64,000 nucleotides of DNA from assembly GCF_030929615.1 (NCBI RefSeq), contig NZ_JAVFVU010000023.1, forward strand, positions 62,001 to 126,000, given 5' to 3'. The translations under genes were made by a program, and so were the position numbers. Shown one piece after another: positions 24,394-33,017 of this stretch. The stretch's first letter is position 1, and each line of letters begins with the position of its first letter. Under the pieces are notes generated by a model, which saw only the letters and a list, made by a program, of their open reading frames with translations, made no database searches and was not told the DNA's origin. The stretch is from Dyadobacter sp. LHD-138 (GTDB lineage: Bacteria; Bacteroidota; Bacteroidia; Cytophagales; Spirosomataceae).

Positions 24394-27300
24394 TCACTCC
24401 CCCCGAACCTCCAACAACCCCTCACTCTCTAAATAAACCTCCTTCAACCCCTGCAAAACCTCAGCGGACGGCTCGGCCCATAAGCCTCTTTGTGCGGCTT
24501 CGAGTAATCTTTCGGCGATGGCGTGTAAGGCCCATGGGTTGCTTTCGGCAAAAAACTGCTGCATGTTGGCGTCCAGGGCGTAGGTTTCGGCTACTTTTTC
24601 GTACATCCAGTCATCGATCACGTTTGCCGTGGCATCATAACCGAAGAGGTAGTCAACCGTCGCCGTTAGTTCCAGTCCGCCTTTGTAGCCGTGTTTTTTG
24701 ATGCTGTCGAGCCATTTCGGGTTCACAACCCTTGAACGGAATACACGTAACGTTTCCTCTTTCAGGTCGCGCACCACCGGTTGTGCCGGGTTTTGCGAGT
24801 CGCCGAAATAATGTTTTGGCTGTTGCCCGGTGAGGCTGCGTATGGTCGCAATCATCCCGCCATGGAATTGCAGATAATCGTCGCTGTCGAAAATATCATG
24901 TTCGCGGTTGTCCTGGTTGTGCAGCGCCACCTCCACGCCGGAAAGGCATTGCTGAAATGCCATGCGGGCATCCACACCCTGCGCGTTCTTCGTATAGGCA
25001 TAACCGCCCCAGTTGACATAGGCCTGCGCAAAATCCGCATCGGCATGCCAGTTTTTTTCATTGATCAAAGGCAAAATCCCCGCACCATAAGCACCCGGAG
25101 CCGCCCCGAAAATCCGGTAACTGGCCCTTTCCTCGGCATCTTCAATCGATAATTCATTATCTTTTTGCAGTTCAGCCAGATCTTTCAGATAATGTTTTCG
25201 GACAAAATTCTGGTCCAGCGGTTCGTTCAGCACAATAACCTGCTGCACGGCATCATCCAGCAATTCGATCAAATGCGGGAAAGCATCACGGAAAAATCCA
25301 CTGATCCGGGTGGTCACATCAATCCGCGGGCGACCGAGTTCTTCGAGCGAGATAATTTCCACGCCGGTAATGCGCCGGCTTTCCTGCTGCCATACGGGCC
25401 GGGCGCCCATCAGCGCCAGCACTTCCGCCACATCGTCCCCATGGGTACGCATCGCCGAAGTCCCCCAGATACTGATCCCGACACTTTCCGGATAGCGCCC
25501 CGTTTCTTTCAGGTGACGATCCAAAACTTCCCGTGCAAGCTGCTGGCCCACTTCCCAGGCCGCTTTGGACGGAAGTGCGCGCGGATCTACGGCGTAAAAA
25601 TTTCGTCCGGTTGGCAAAATATGCGCCATGCCCCGTGTAGGGGCACCACTCGGACCGGCAGGGATATACCCGCCGGAAAGTCCGTGCATGAGGTTGGTAA
25701 TTTCTTCATCCGTCCGCGCCAGGTTCGGTACCAGCTGGGTACAAACAAATGCCAGCACAAGCCGGATTCCAGCCAAACCCGTCGTCGAAGGCGCCATATC
25801 CAGTGTTTCATACAAAACCTGATCAATGTATTTTGGATGAAAACGATGTTGTGCCAGTACCCTGAACAAATGATTGTTCAGCTCATCAATAATTTCCATC
25901 GCATCCGCCGCCGTCACCACCGGCCTTCCTGCCAGCGACTGAAACTGCGGCGAAACGGAATCTATTTTCTGACCTTTTTTCTGTAAAAGATCTTCTATTT
26001 CAAAACCAAAAAGCGAAGCCATTTCTGACTGTAAACCCGGTACCGTGGCATTGGGCAGTCGGGTTAGCGCTTGTAGCATATCAATCAGCGCATCACCTTC
26101 CGGCATTTGTCCGAGCGTGTGCAAACCGTTGCGGATCTGCGCCGCGCCCAATTCACACAAATACCCGTCGATGTCCTCGATCAGGTGGGCAATATCCTTT
26201 CCATCCATCTCCGCCAGACTCGCTGGCACACCCTCGGGCGTCATATCATCGTCCCAATCGTGCTTGTGATCGCCATGGTCACGGTTCAGCATCGCAGCCA
26301 GATCGGCATCCAGATTCGTCTGTTTGATCAGCTCCCAGATCTGTCTTTGCAGCAAAGGTAATTTCGAAGGATCAAGCGTTTCCACCTGATAATATTCATC
26401 GACAAGCTGGGTCAGCTGGGCCAGTTCGCCATAACTATCCGCGGAAGTCATAGGCGGCGTCAGGTGATCCACGACCACGGCATGGGCACGGCGTTTCGCC
26501 TGCGAACCTTCGCCGGGATCGTTGATAATAAAAGGATAAAAAAGCGGCAGATCACCCAGAATGGCATCCGGAAAACAGTTTTCCGACAACCCGATTCCTT
26601 TGCCCGGAAGCCATTCCAGCGTTCCGTGTTTGCCAACGTGCACAATTGCATCCGCTCCCCAGCCGTCACGCAGCCAGCGGTATAATGCATAATAATGATG
26701 CGTCGGCGCCAGATCCGGCTGGTGATAAATCGCATCCGGATCCATGCCATAGCCACGCGGCGGCTGCAAGGCTACGAACGCATTGCCGAGTTCAAGTCCG
26801 GCGAGGGCGATATGGCCGTCATGGACATACGTTTCGCCGGGTACCTGCCCCCATTGTTTGGTTATTTTTTTGCGTAGAGCTTCCGGTAATTCATCAAACC
26901 AGCCAGCATATTGATCAAACGGAACCCGACCGGCAGCGTTGGAAAGCTGTTCGGGTGTGAGGTAAGTCTGGTCGTAAGAACAACGGTCAATTAATTCATG
27001 AATTAATTCCGTTCCGGTAGTCGGCAGATTTTTAATCTGGTAACCTTCCGCCTGCATCGCATGCAAAATATTCATCAGCGAAGCCGGTGCATCCAGTCCA
27101 ACGGCATTCCCGATCTGGGAAGCTTTGGTGTTGGAATTGGTAAAGATGAAAGCGATTTTCTTCTCCGAGTTTTTCAAATGCCGCAAACGGGCAAAACGCA
27201 GCGCAATTCCGGCCACGCGATCAATGCGGTTGTCAAGCGCTTCATATCCTTTTGCCTGTCTGTCTTTTTCCTTGAAAGAAATCGGAACGGTGATAATGCG

Positions 27301-28686
27301 CCCGTCAAATTCAGGAATGGCGACATTCATAGCGGTATCCAAAGTACTCAACCCGCGACTGGAAGATTCCCAGGCATTGCGGTTCATGGTACTTGAAATT
27401 GCCTGGATAATCGGCACATTCAGCTGACTCAATGCTTTTTCGGCGCCAGTATTATCAGAACCTGCCTTTTGGATATCGGTAATGGCAAGTGAAACAGTAT
27501 TGACCAAAACATCAATCTGAACACCTTTTTCGCCATTGAAAAACTGGAAAGCAATGGGTTGTCCGGAAACCGGATCGGTCACTTTGAGCGATGAGGTGAA
27601 AATGGGTAAAGCATTAACATCACGATCCTCCAAAGCGCGCACCATCGCATCAATAAAAGCAGTATTGCCGCTCGTCCAGTGAGAGCGGTAAAAGGTAACT
27701 CCGGCTGTGGGCTGGTCTGGATTATATCGTTTAAGCCAATCGGAAAGATCAGCGTTTTCGGGTAAATCAGGGTGATAAATACCGTGTTCAGGTAAAGTAA
27801 CCGGCGCATCCGAGCCAAAACCTGTCATCAACAAATGATCAGAAAGGTAATAAAGCAGCGAAGTGAAATTGGTATAACCGCCGGCTTGTAAATAAAGCAT
27901 AGCATCATGCAAAATCGCCGGGGAAACCGTAGAAGCAGCTGCAAAATCCGGATTTAAATCACCCGTACCGCTGACCACAATAAGATGCTGTCTGTTTTTC
28001 TTGGCACGATTGATCAATTCATTAAACCCGGGAATAGCACTTGGCCGACCGAGAATCCGGAGGATAATGATTTGTGCTGAGGCGATTTCACCGTCGAGTA
28101 ACTGCGCCATCTGCGCTTCACTTTTTACCGCCATTAAGTTAATGCCTAATGTTTTTGGGAAATCATTCGGCAAATCCTGAATGGTTCTATGCAGTGTTAA
28201 TAAATCCGTATCGGCATGAGTAAGGAAAACAATTCCTTCCGTAGGCATGGGCGTCTGTCCGATTTTAGTGGAAGCTTCCGAGCCTTTCCAGGTATAAAAC
28301 TGAAACACATTTTCAGACAATTCCGCCGGTGGAACGAGGAAACGGTCAGCCGAGATCATGCTGTCGATATAATCAAAAATGGCAATAATCTGCCAGTCAC
28401 TGTTCACCGAATGAAACCAGACAGAATTACCGTCGAACAGAAGTGTAACGACATTCGCCAACGTACAGGGACCCAGGCAACCGCCTTTTGTCATATGCAC
28501 CACATTCCGCATTTTCCTGCGCAGCCATTCACTTTTGTACAATTCAACCGGAATAGACGCATACCCGCGATCCACCCGACCACAGCAGCAAGCGTTATAA
28601 CAATAAGACAAATGTCCCCGGCGCTGTACAAGATTGATGGCTTTCCCGTCTGCGCGGGTGATGCGTTGGCGTTTAATTTCTGACAT
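24394..28686 (-). CDS. cobN: Cobaltochelatase subunit CobN with N-terminal [2Fe-2S] thioredoxin-like ferredoxin domain
   Basis: 1430 residues. Residues about 120-1420 are CobN/magnesium-chelatase H-like: AAGRVPFDQYAGWF, VHVGKHGTLEWLPGKGIGLS, RAHAVVVDHLTPPMTSA, GLSGGYIPAGPSGAPTRG and RDAFPHLIELLDDAV. CobN is the large subunit that inserts cobalt into hydrogenobyrinate diamide together with an ATPase pair (CobS/CobT or ChlI/ChlD-like), which is not in this window. Residues 1-110 carry Cys29, Cys33-35, Cys70 and Cys74 (CYNACCCGR; KGGCLGPC), the pattern of a thioredoxin-fold [2Fe-2S] ferredoxin, fused ahead of the chelatase. It lies near CobB on the same strand, with decayed genes between. Confidence 0.93.
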   Translation of the reverse strand: MSEIKRQRITRADGKAINLVQRRGHLSYCYNACCCGRVDRGYASIPVELYKSEWLRRKMRNVVHMTKGGCLGPCTLANVVTLLFDGNSVWFHSVNSDWQIIAIFDYIDSMISADRFLVPPAELSENVFQFYTWKGSEASTKIGQTPMPTEGIVFLTHADTDLLTLHRTIQDLPNDFPKTLGINLMAVKSEAQMAQLLDGEIASAQIIILRILGRPSAIPGFNELINRAKKNRQHLIVVSGTGDLNPDFAAASTVSPAILHDAMLYLQAGGYTNFTSLLYYLSDHLLMTGFGSDAPVTLPEHGIYHPDLPENADLSDWLKRYNPDQPTAGVTFYRSHWTSGNTAFIDAMVRALEDRDVNALPIFTSSLKVTDPVSGQPIAFQFFNGEKGVQIDVLVNTVSLAITDIQKAGSDNTGAEKALSQLNVPIIQAISSTMNRNAWESSSRGLSTLDTAMNVAIPEFDGRIITVPISFKEKDRQAKGYEALDNRIDRVAGIALRFARLRHLKNSEKKIAFIFTNSNTKASQIGNAVGLDAPASLMNILHAMQAEGYQIKNLPTTGTELIHELIDRCSYDQTYLTPEQLSNAAGRVPFDQYAGWFDELPEALRKKITKQWGQVPGETYVHDGHIALAGLELGNAFVALQPPRGYGMDPDAIYHQPDLAPTHHYYALYRWLRDGWGADAIVHVGKHGTLEWLPGKGIGLSENCFPDAILGDLPLFYPFIINDPGEGSQAKRRAHAVVVDHLTPPMTSADSYGELAQLTQLVDEYYQVETLDPSKLPLLQRQIWELIKQTNLDADLAAMLNRDHGDHKHDWDDDMTPEGVPASLAEMDGKDIAHLIEDIDGYLCELGAAQIRNGLHTLGQMPEGDALIDMLQALTRLPNATVPGLQSEMASLFGFEIEDLLQKKGQKIDSVSPQFQSLAGRPVVTAADAMEIIDELNNHLFRVLAQHRFHPKYIDQVLYETLDMAPSTTGLAGIRLVLAFVCTQLVPNLARTDEEITNLMHGLSGGYIPAGPSGAPTRGMAHILPTGRNFYAVDPRALPSKAAWEVGQQLAREVLDRHLKETGRYPESVGISIWGTSAMRTHGDDVAEVLALMGARPVWQQESRRITGVEIISLEELGRPRIDVTTRISGFFRDAFPHLIELLDDAVQQVIVLNEPLDQNFVRKHYLKDLAELQKDNELSIEDAEERASYRIFGAAPGAYGAGILPLINEKNWHADADFAQAYVNWGGYAYTKNAQGVDARMAFQQCLSGVEVALHNQDNREHDIFDSDDYLQFHGGMIATIRSLTGQQPKHYFGDSQNPAQPVVRDLKEETLRVFRSRVVNPKWLDSIKKHGYKGGLELTATVDYLFGYDATANVIDDWMYEKVAETYALDANMQQFFAESNPWALHAIAERLLEAAQRGLWAEPSAEVLQGLKEVYLESEGLLEVRGE

Positions 28687-28755
28687 GATTTGTTAGGCGT
28701 TGGCTATTAGCGGTTAGCTTTTAGTGTGGCCGTTAATGAGGTTTTTAATAAAAAG

Positions 28756-28780
28756 AAAGACTCCGTGTGGGAGCCTTTTT
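28756..28780. terminator. Short terminator-like hairpin upstream of cobN
   Basis: AAAG-A-CTCC (28756-28764) pairs with GGAG-C-CTTT (28770-28778) around a 5-base loop, with T/A runs on both sides. It would stop minus-strand transcription from the decayed genes before cobN. Confidence 0.45.
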
Positions 28781-28816
28781 AGGTTGATGGTGTGTAAGGT
28801 GTTTTATTTTAGTGTA

Positions 28817-28993
28817 TTACTTATGTTTTGAAGCAATGGTATTTTGAATAAATGCTTCAGAAACTTTGACCAAACTAGCAATCTGAGAGACAGTATAATT
28901 ACCCGTTTCCCATAAACTCTTGATGAATGAGACGGTCGCTTTTTCAGCTCCCTTTTTTTCAGCTTTATCGAGTACCATTTCTCTTATTTCCAT
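28817..28993 (-). pseudogene. Duplicate C-terminal fragment of a Rpn-type nuclease-like protein
   Basis: A 58-codon frame, MEIREMVLDKAEKKGAEKAT... SQIASLVKVSEAFIQ, repeats the C-terminus of the ORF just upstream (29015) with about two thirds of residues the same. It is a tandem duplication of the 3' end only. Confidence 0.6.
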
Positions 28994-29014
28994 ACTTTTT
29001 TGACTACCGGTTAG

Positions 29015-29329
29015 CTATTCTGCAACAACGACACTTTGCACAAATGCTTCCGAAACATTGACTAAACTAGCAATCTGAGAGATAGTGAAATTGCCAATTG
29101 CGCATAAACTTTTTATTACAGAAGTATTAGCTTTCAAAATTCCTTTCTTCTCAGCCTTATCGAGTACCATTTCTCTTATTCCCATGCTTTTTTGATTTCC
29201 GGTTAGCTCTTCAATTTCTTTATCAAATTTAACATTATATCCCTGATCTGCAAAGGCTATATAGCGTTGTAAAAGTGTTGTATTTCTTCTTTCACGCAAA
29301 GTAAAAAAGATAAAACGCAAAGTCCGCAA
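29015..29329 (-). pseudogene. Truncated Rpn/PD-(D/E)XK nuclease-transposase-like remnant
   Basis: 104 codons. The core part NTTLLQRYIAFADQGYNV... EELTGNQKSMGIREMVLDKAEKKG followed by an HTH-like FTISQIASLVNVSEAFVQ resembles the tail of recombination-promoting nuclease (Rpn) family proteins. The N-terminal nuclease domain (about 200 residues) is absent. The first 15 residues come from a TTTGCG-rich intergenic repeat also visible at 29290-29390, so the start is not native. It sits between cobB and cobN. Confidence 0.55.
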
Positions 29330-29361
29330 AGAAAAAAGCTTAGCGTTCTTTGCGTTTTCCC

Positions 29362-30711
29362 TTACCTGCTTTGCGTGAAACCTTTTGACGTGAAATGCTT
29401 CAATAAGTATTCAATAAAGCCAAAATTCTCCCCCCAATACAAATGCACATAAGAAGCAAACGTATTGAGCTTCCGGTACAGTCGCGTTTCAACCTCAATC
29501 CCTTTGGCATTTTTAACGGTTACAGGTTCCGTTTCCAAACGATTTTCCAACAATCTGGAATAATGAAATTCATGTCCTTTCAATTCTAAATCATTCCACC
29601 GGATCGTGCGGTATCCTAATGTCAATTTTGAATTTTCCATGGAAGTCGCGCAATCCAGCATACCGACCATTGAAAAATTGAAGCCTTCGGAAGTAATCAT
29701 TTCATTTGCTAGATACATCAAACCACCACATTCCGCAAAAGTCAGTCCTCCGTTTAAACAATAAGATTTGATGCTTTCCAACATGGTTTTATTCTCATTT
29801 AAGGCATCAGCAAACAATTCAGGATAACCGCCTGGCAAGTATAGAAAATCCACTTCAGGAAGTTCCTTATCATGAATCGGACTGAAAAATGTGATCTCGC
29901 CAAAAGAAGAAAGCACTTCGATATTTTGGTAATAGGTAAAAGTAAAAGCCTCGTCCCGGGCGACGGAAATTTTATATTTTTTGGTTGGAACGGGTGTTTG
30001 AGATAATGTTTCGGGTTCTATTTCGGGAGAAATTTCTCTTGTGGAAATTTCCAGCAACCGTTCTATATTAATCGTTTTAGGAATTTCCTGTGCCAGTTGT
30101 TCGATAATACTTTCATAATCCGTTTCCGCCGAAATATGCAATCCTAAATGCCTGGAAGGAATCGCCAGGGCTTCGTTTTTTGGCAGATAACCTAGCGGTT
30201 CAATACCAACTTCTTCGCACGCTTCCTGTAAAAACCGGTAATGCGAGATCGTGCTGACAAAGTTGAAAATCGCACCGACGACGCGAATTCCTCTATAGAA
30301 ATTCTTAAAACCATACAACAAAGGTGCGGCTGAATAGGCCATCGATTTGGCATTAATTACCAGAATTACGGGAATATCCAATAATTCAGCAATGGCTGCG
30401 CTGCTTCCCCGCATTTTATCTGCACCATCAAAAAGTCCCATAACACCCTCGGTGACGGAAACATGGGCTTCTTCGGAATACTGTTTATAAATTTCACGGA
30501 CATGATCTTCCGAGGCCATAAAGGTGTCCAGATTGATTCCCGGATTTCCTGACGCTGTGGTATGGTGTTGTGTATCAATATAATCGGGGCCGCATTTGAA
30601 AGGTTGAACATGCAATCCTTTATTTTTCAAAGCACGCAAAAGCCCAAGGGTAAGGGTCGTTTTACCAGAATTACTCGAAGGAGCCGAAATAAGGAAATGA
30701 GAACTTCGCAT
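29362..30711 (-). CDS. cobB: Cobyrinate a,c-diamide synthase
   Basis: 449 residues. The N-terminal dethiobiotin-synthetase-like ATPase has the P-loop SAPSSNSGKTTLTLGLL, then PFKCGPDYIDTQHHTTASG and VTEGVMGLFDGADKMRGSSA. The C-terminal triad-type glutamine amidotransferase has FLYLPGGYPELFA and FAECGGLMYLANEM with the nucleophilic Cys, and ends with GHEFHYSRLL. This is the CobB/CbiA layout and length. The enzyme amidates the a and c side chains of the corrin ring, giving the substrate that CobN uses next in the aerobic route. It lies upstream of cobN on the same strand. Confidence 0.93.
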   Translation of the reverse strand: MRSSHFLISAPSSNSGKTTLTLGLLRALKNKGLHVQPFKCGPDYIDTQHHTTASGNPGINLDTFMASEDHVREIYKQYSEEAHVSVTEGVMGLFDGADKMRGSSAAIAELLDIPVILVINAKSMAYSAAPLLYGFKNFYRGIRVVGAIFNFVSTISHYRFLQEACEEVGIEPLGYLPKNEALAIPSRHLGLHISAETDYESIIEQLAQEIPKTINIERLLEISTREISPEIEPETLSQTPVPTKKYKISVARDEAFTFTYYQNIEVLSSFGEITFFSPIHDKELPEVDFLYLPGGYPELFADALNENKTMLESIKSYCLNGGLTFAECGGLMYLANEMITSEGFNFSMVGMLDCATSMENSKLTLGYRTIRWNDLELKGHEFHYSRLLENRLETEPVTVKNAKGIEVETRLYRKLNTFASYVHLYWGENFGFIEYLLKHFTSKGFTQSR

Positions 30712-30830
30712 ATGGTTTTATAGGCTACACAGAGGGCCACTGAGTCAGAAAGAGGGACACAGAGGTTTATATAGTAGTATAGAAAACTCTATGTATCTCT
30801 TTACAACTCTGTGGTCCTCCATGTAACCTA

Positions 30831-32705
30831 TCATTTTAGCACAGGCAATATTACGTTGCTGCTGTTTTTGATATCATGAAATACCTTAATCTCAGCTTTT
30901 TGAAAGTCGTCTTCGTTGGCTTCGAAAATGTTTATGAATTTTTGCGGGTTACGGTCAACCAAGGGGAACCAGCTGCTTTGGATTTGCACCATCACGCGGT
31001 GTCCTTTTTTGAAGGTGTGCGCAACTTCGTTCAGTTTGAAAGACACTTTTTCAACCTTATCTTTTACAAATGGTTCCGGTTTTGAAAAGCTGTTACGGAA
31101 TTTTCCTCGGAATACTTCCGCCCTTACCATTTGTTGATATCCACGCATATCCAGAGGTTTGGGTTGTCCGCGTTGCACTTGATCAGGCGAACTATCGGGC
31201 CAGACATCAATCACTTTTACAATAAAATCAGCATCTGTTCCTGTGGTGGAGACAAAAAGATTGGCTGTTATTTCACCTGTCAAAGTCAGATCCGAGGTTA
31301 GAGAATCAGTCTGGAAATAAATTACATCCGGGCGGCGGGAAGCGAAACGCTGGTCTTCGGCCATGTATTTATTATTTCTGTGGCCACTGATTTCGTTCGT
31401 ATAAGGAACAGGTTTGGCAGGGTCGCTGATGTATTCGGTTGTCGCTTTCAAAGCTTTTGGTTTTTCGGCGGTCAGTTTTCCTTTGGAATGAAAATAAAAT
31501 GTTTCCGGCTGACTATTCTTTGGTGGCCAGACATCATAATTCCTCCACAGATTGGAACCCGTTTCAAAAACAGTAGCTTCGGCCAGATTGAATTCACCTT
31601 TATCTTTCAAATAAAAATTAAAAAATTTGGTCTCGATTTCGTTTTGATAGTATTGGTTTAAATCAGCGCCAAACTGATAATCGGCAAACGATTTCCAACT
31701 TGGAGAAGCCCAGCCACCATGTGTCCAGGGGCCCATTACCAATCTTGTGTTATTGTCGGGAGACTGTTTTTCAATCGCCGAATAGGTTTTCAAAGCACCA
31801 TACAAATCTTCTGCATCAAACCAACCACCCACGACCAAAACCGCAGGTTTAATATTATTCAGATGCTTTTTAATGTTTCTTGATTGCCAGAATTCATCGT
31901 AGGTATCATGGGCGGTAACTTGTCGCCATACACTTTTCGGGTCGGAGAAATAGGCAGTCGTATTTGCTTTCTTCAAAGGACCGAAATCCAGAAAATACTG
32001 GTAGGCATCATTGAATTCGGCGTTGAAAAAAGGTGTGTAACTTTCCGCGTTTGCACTTTTAGGTCCGTCAAACCCGCTGTAAAAACCGAAGTTATCCATC
32101 AGGAAAAATGCGCCGTTGTGGTTGCAGTCGTCGCCCAGAAACTCATCGGACATGGGGGCTTGTGGAGAAACTGCCTTCAAGGCCGGATGTGCATCGGGCA
32201 AAGCTGCCGAGGAATAATACCCCGGGAAAGAAATTCCATATATGCCGACTTTACCATTGGAAGTCGTGTTTTTTAACAGCCATTCAATCGTATCATACGT
32301 ATCGCTGGATTCGTCGACATCTTTATTGGTTTTTTTGTCGGGAATAGCCGGTGTCATTTCCCTAAAATTTCCGTCACTTTTATAACGACCCCGCGCATCC
32401 TGATAAACAAAAATATACTTCTCATTCATCAAATTGCCGTTCGGACCCAAGCGTTGGCGGTAGTTATTTGCGCCATAAGGGCGACAGGAATAAGGCGTGC
32501 GTTGCATAAGAACGGGATATTTTTCATTGCTATTCCGTGGTGTATAAATGGCAGTATACAACTTCACACCGTCCCGCATTTCAATGAATTGTTCCGTTTT
32601 TTGATAGTTTTTTCTCACCCAGCCAGTGTCTGTTATGGCGGCGTTTTGCGCGTTGGAAAGTAGTGGGAGTAGACAGAGGAGAATGTAAAATATTTTTTGT
32701 TTCAT
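30831..32705 (-). CDS. Exported CocE/NonD-family alpha/beta hydrolase (X-Pro acyl-peptidase-like)
   Basis: 624 residues from ATG 32705, giving the signal peptide MKQKIFYILLCLLPLLSNAQ. The CocE fold: MRDGVKLYTAIYTPRN, RTPYSCRPYG, YVYQDARGRYKSDG..., the nucleophile elbow GKVGIYGISFPGYYSSAA, VGGWFDAEDLYG and LVMGPWTHGGW (His of the triad). The C-terminal jelly roll (DLTLTGEITANLFVSTTGTDADF and a final VMVQIQSSWFPLVDRNPQ) completes it. Relatives include cocaine esterase, glutaryl-7-ACA acylase and X-Pro dipeptidyl peptidase; the substrate is not predictable. It stands alone, downstream of a family A repeat. Confidence 0.9.
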   Translation of the reverse strand: MKQKIFYILLCLLPLLSNAQNAAITDTGWVRKNYQKTEQFIEMRDGVKLYTAIYTPRNSNEKYPVLMQRTPYSCRPYGANNYRQRLGPNGNLMNEKYIFVYQDARGRYKSDGNFREMTPAIPDKKTNKDVDESSDTYDTIEWLLKNTTSNGKVGIYGISFPGYYSSAALPDAHPALKAVSPQAPMSDEFLGDDCNHNGAFFLMDNFGFYSGFDGPKSANAESYTPFFNAEFNDAYQYFLDFGPLKKANTTAYFSDPKSVWRQVTAHDTYDEFWQSRNIKKHLNNIKPAVLVVGGWFDAEDLYGALKTYSAIEKQSPDNNTRLVMGPWTHGGWASPSWKSFADYQFGADLNQYYQNEIETKFFNFYLKDKGEFNLAEATVFETGSNLWRNYDVWPPKNSQPETFYFHSKGKLTAEKPKALKATTEYISDPAKPVPYTNEISGHRNNKYMAEDQRFASRRPDVIYFQTDSLTSDLTLTGEITANLFVSTTGTDADFIVKVIDVWPDSSPDQVQRGQPKPLDMRGYQQMVRAEVFRGKFRNSFSKPEPFVKDKVEKVSFKLNEVAHTFKKGHRVMVQIQSSWFPLVDRNPQKFINIFEANEDDFQKAEIKVFHDIKNSSNVILPVLK

Positions 32706-32809
32706 TAGGTTGATGATTGGCGTTAATTGTTGTCTTGACAAAAATACATTAAGAATCGGGTTTGTTGGTAGGGACAGATTTTAAAGTGTATGTTAGTTTT
32801 TAGATATTT

Positions 32810-33016
32810 ACACGAAACGTTCCGATGGAACGAAGCCAATAGACCCAAACGAAATCGTAGCTACCAACCAGACGTCCCAAAGGGACGTTTTTATTTAGCG
32901 AGATCTGGAGATTTTTCGGCAAAATATTGGCCTTTGAACGTCGTCCCATAGGGACGTTTGGTCGGTAGAAACTAGGTTCAAGATCAATCAATTCGTTCCA
33001 TAGGAACGTTTCGTGA
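32810..33016. repeat. Family A four-hairpin repeat, divergent copy 4
   Basis: Outer hairpins in CACGAAACGTTCCgatGGAACG and CGTTCCataGGAACGTTTCGTG are intact. The inner hairpins are both of the GTCCC type (GACGTCCCaaaGGGACGT and CGTCCCataGGGACG), with arms GTAGCTACCAACCAGACG and GGTCGGTAGAAAC. It is longer (207 bp) than the others and abuts the stop of the PepSY gene. Confidence 0.85.
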
Positions 33017-33017
33017 T

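Noticed and set aside
25165..25986. A 273-codon plus-strand frame inside cobN
   Set aside because: It is antisense to strongly conserved CobN sequence and has no recognisable motifs; the cobN frame accounts for the region.
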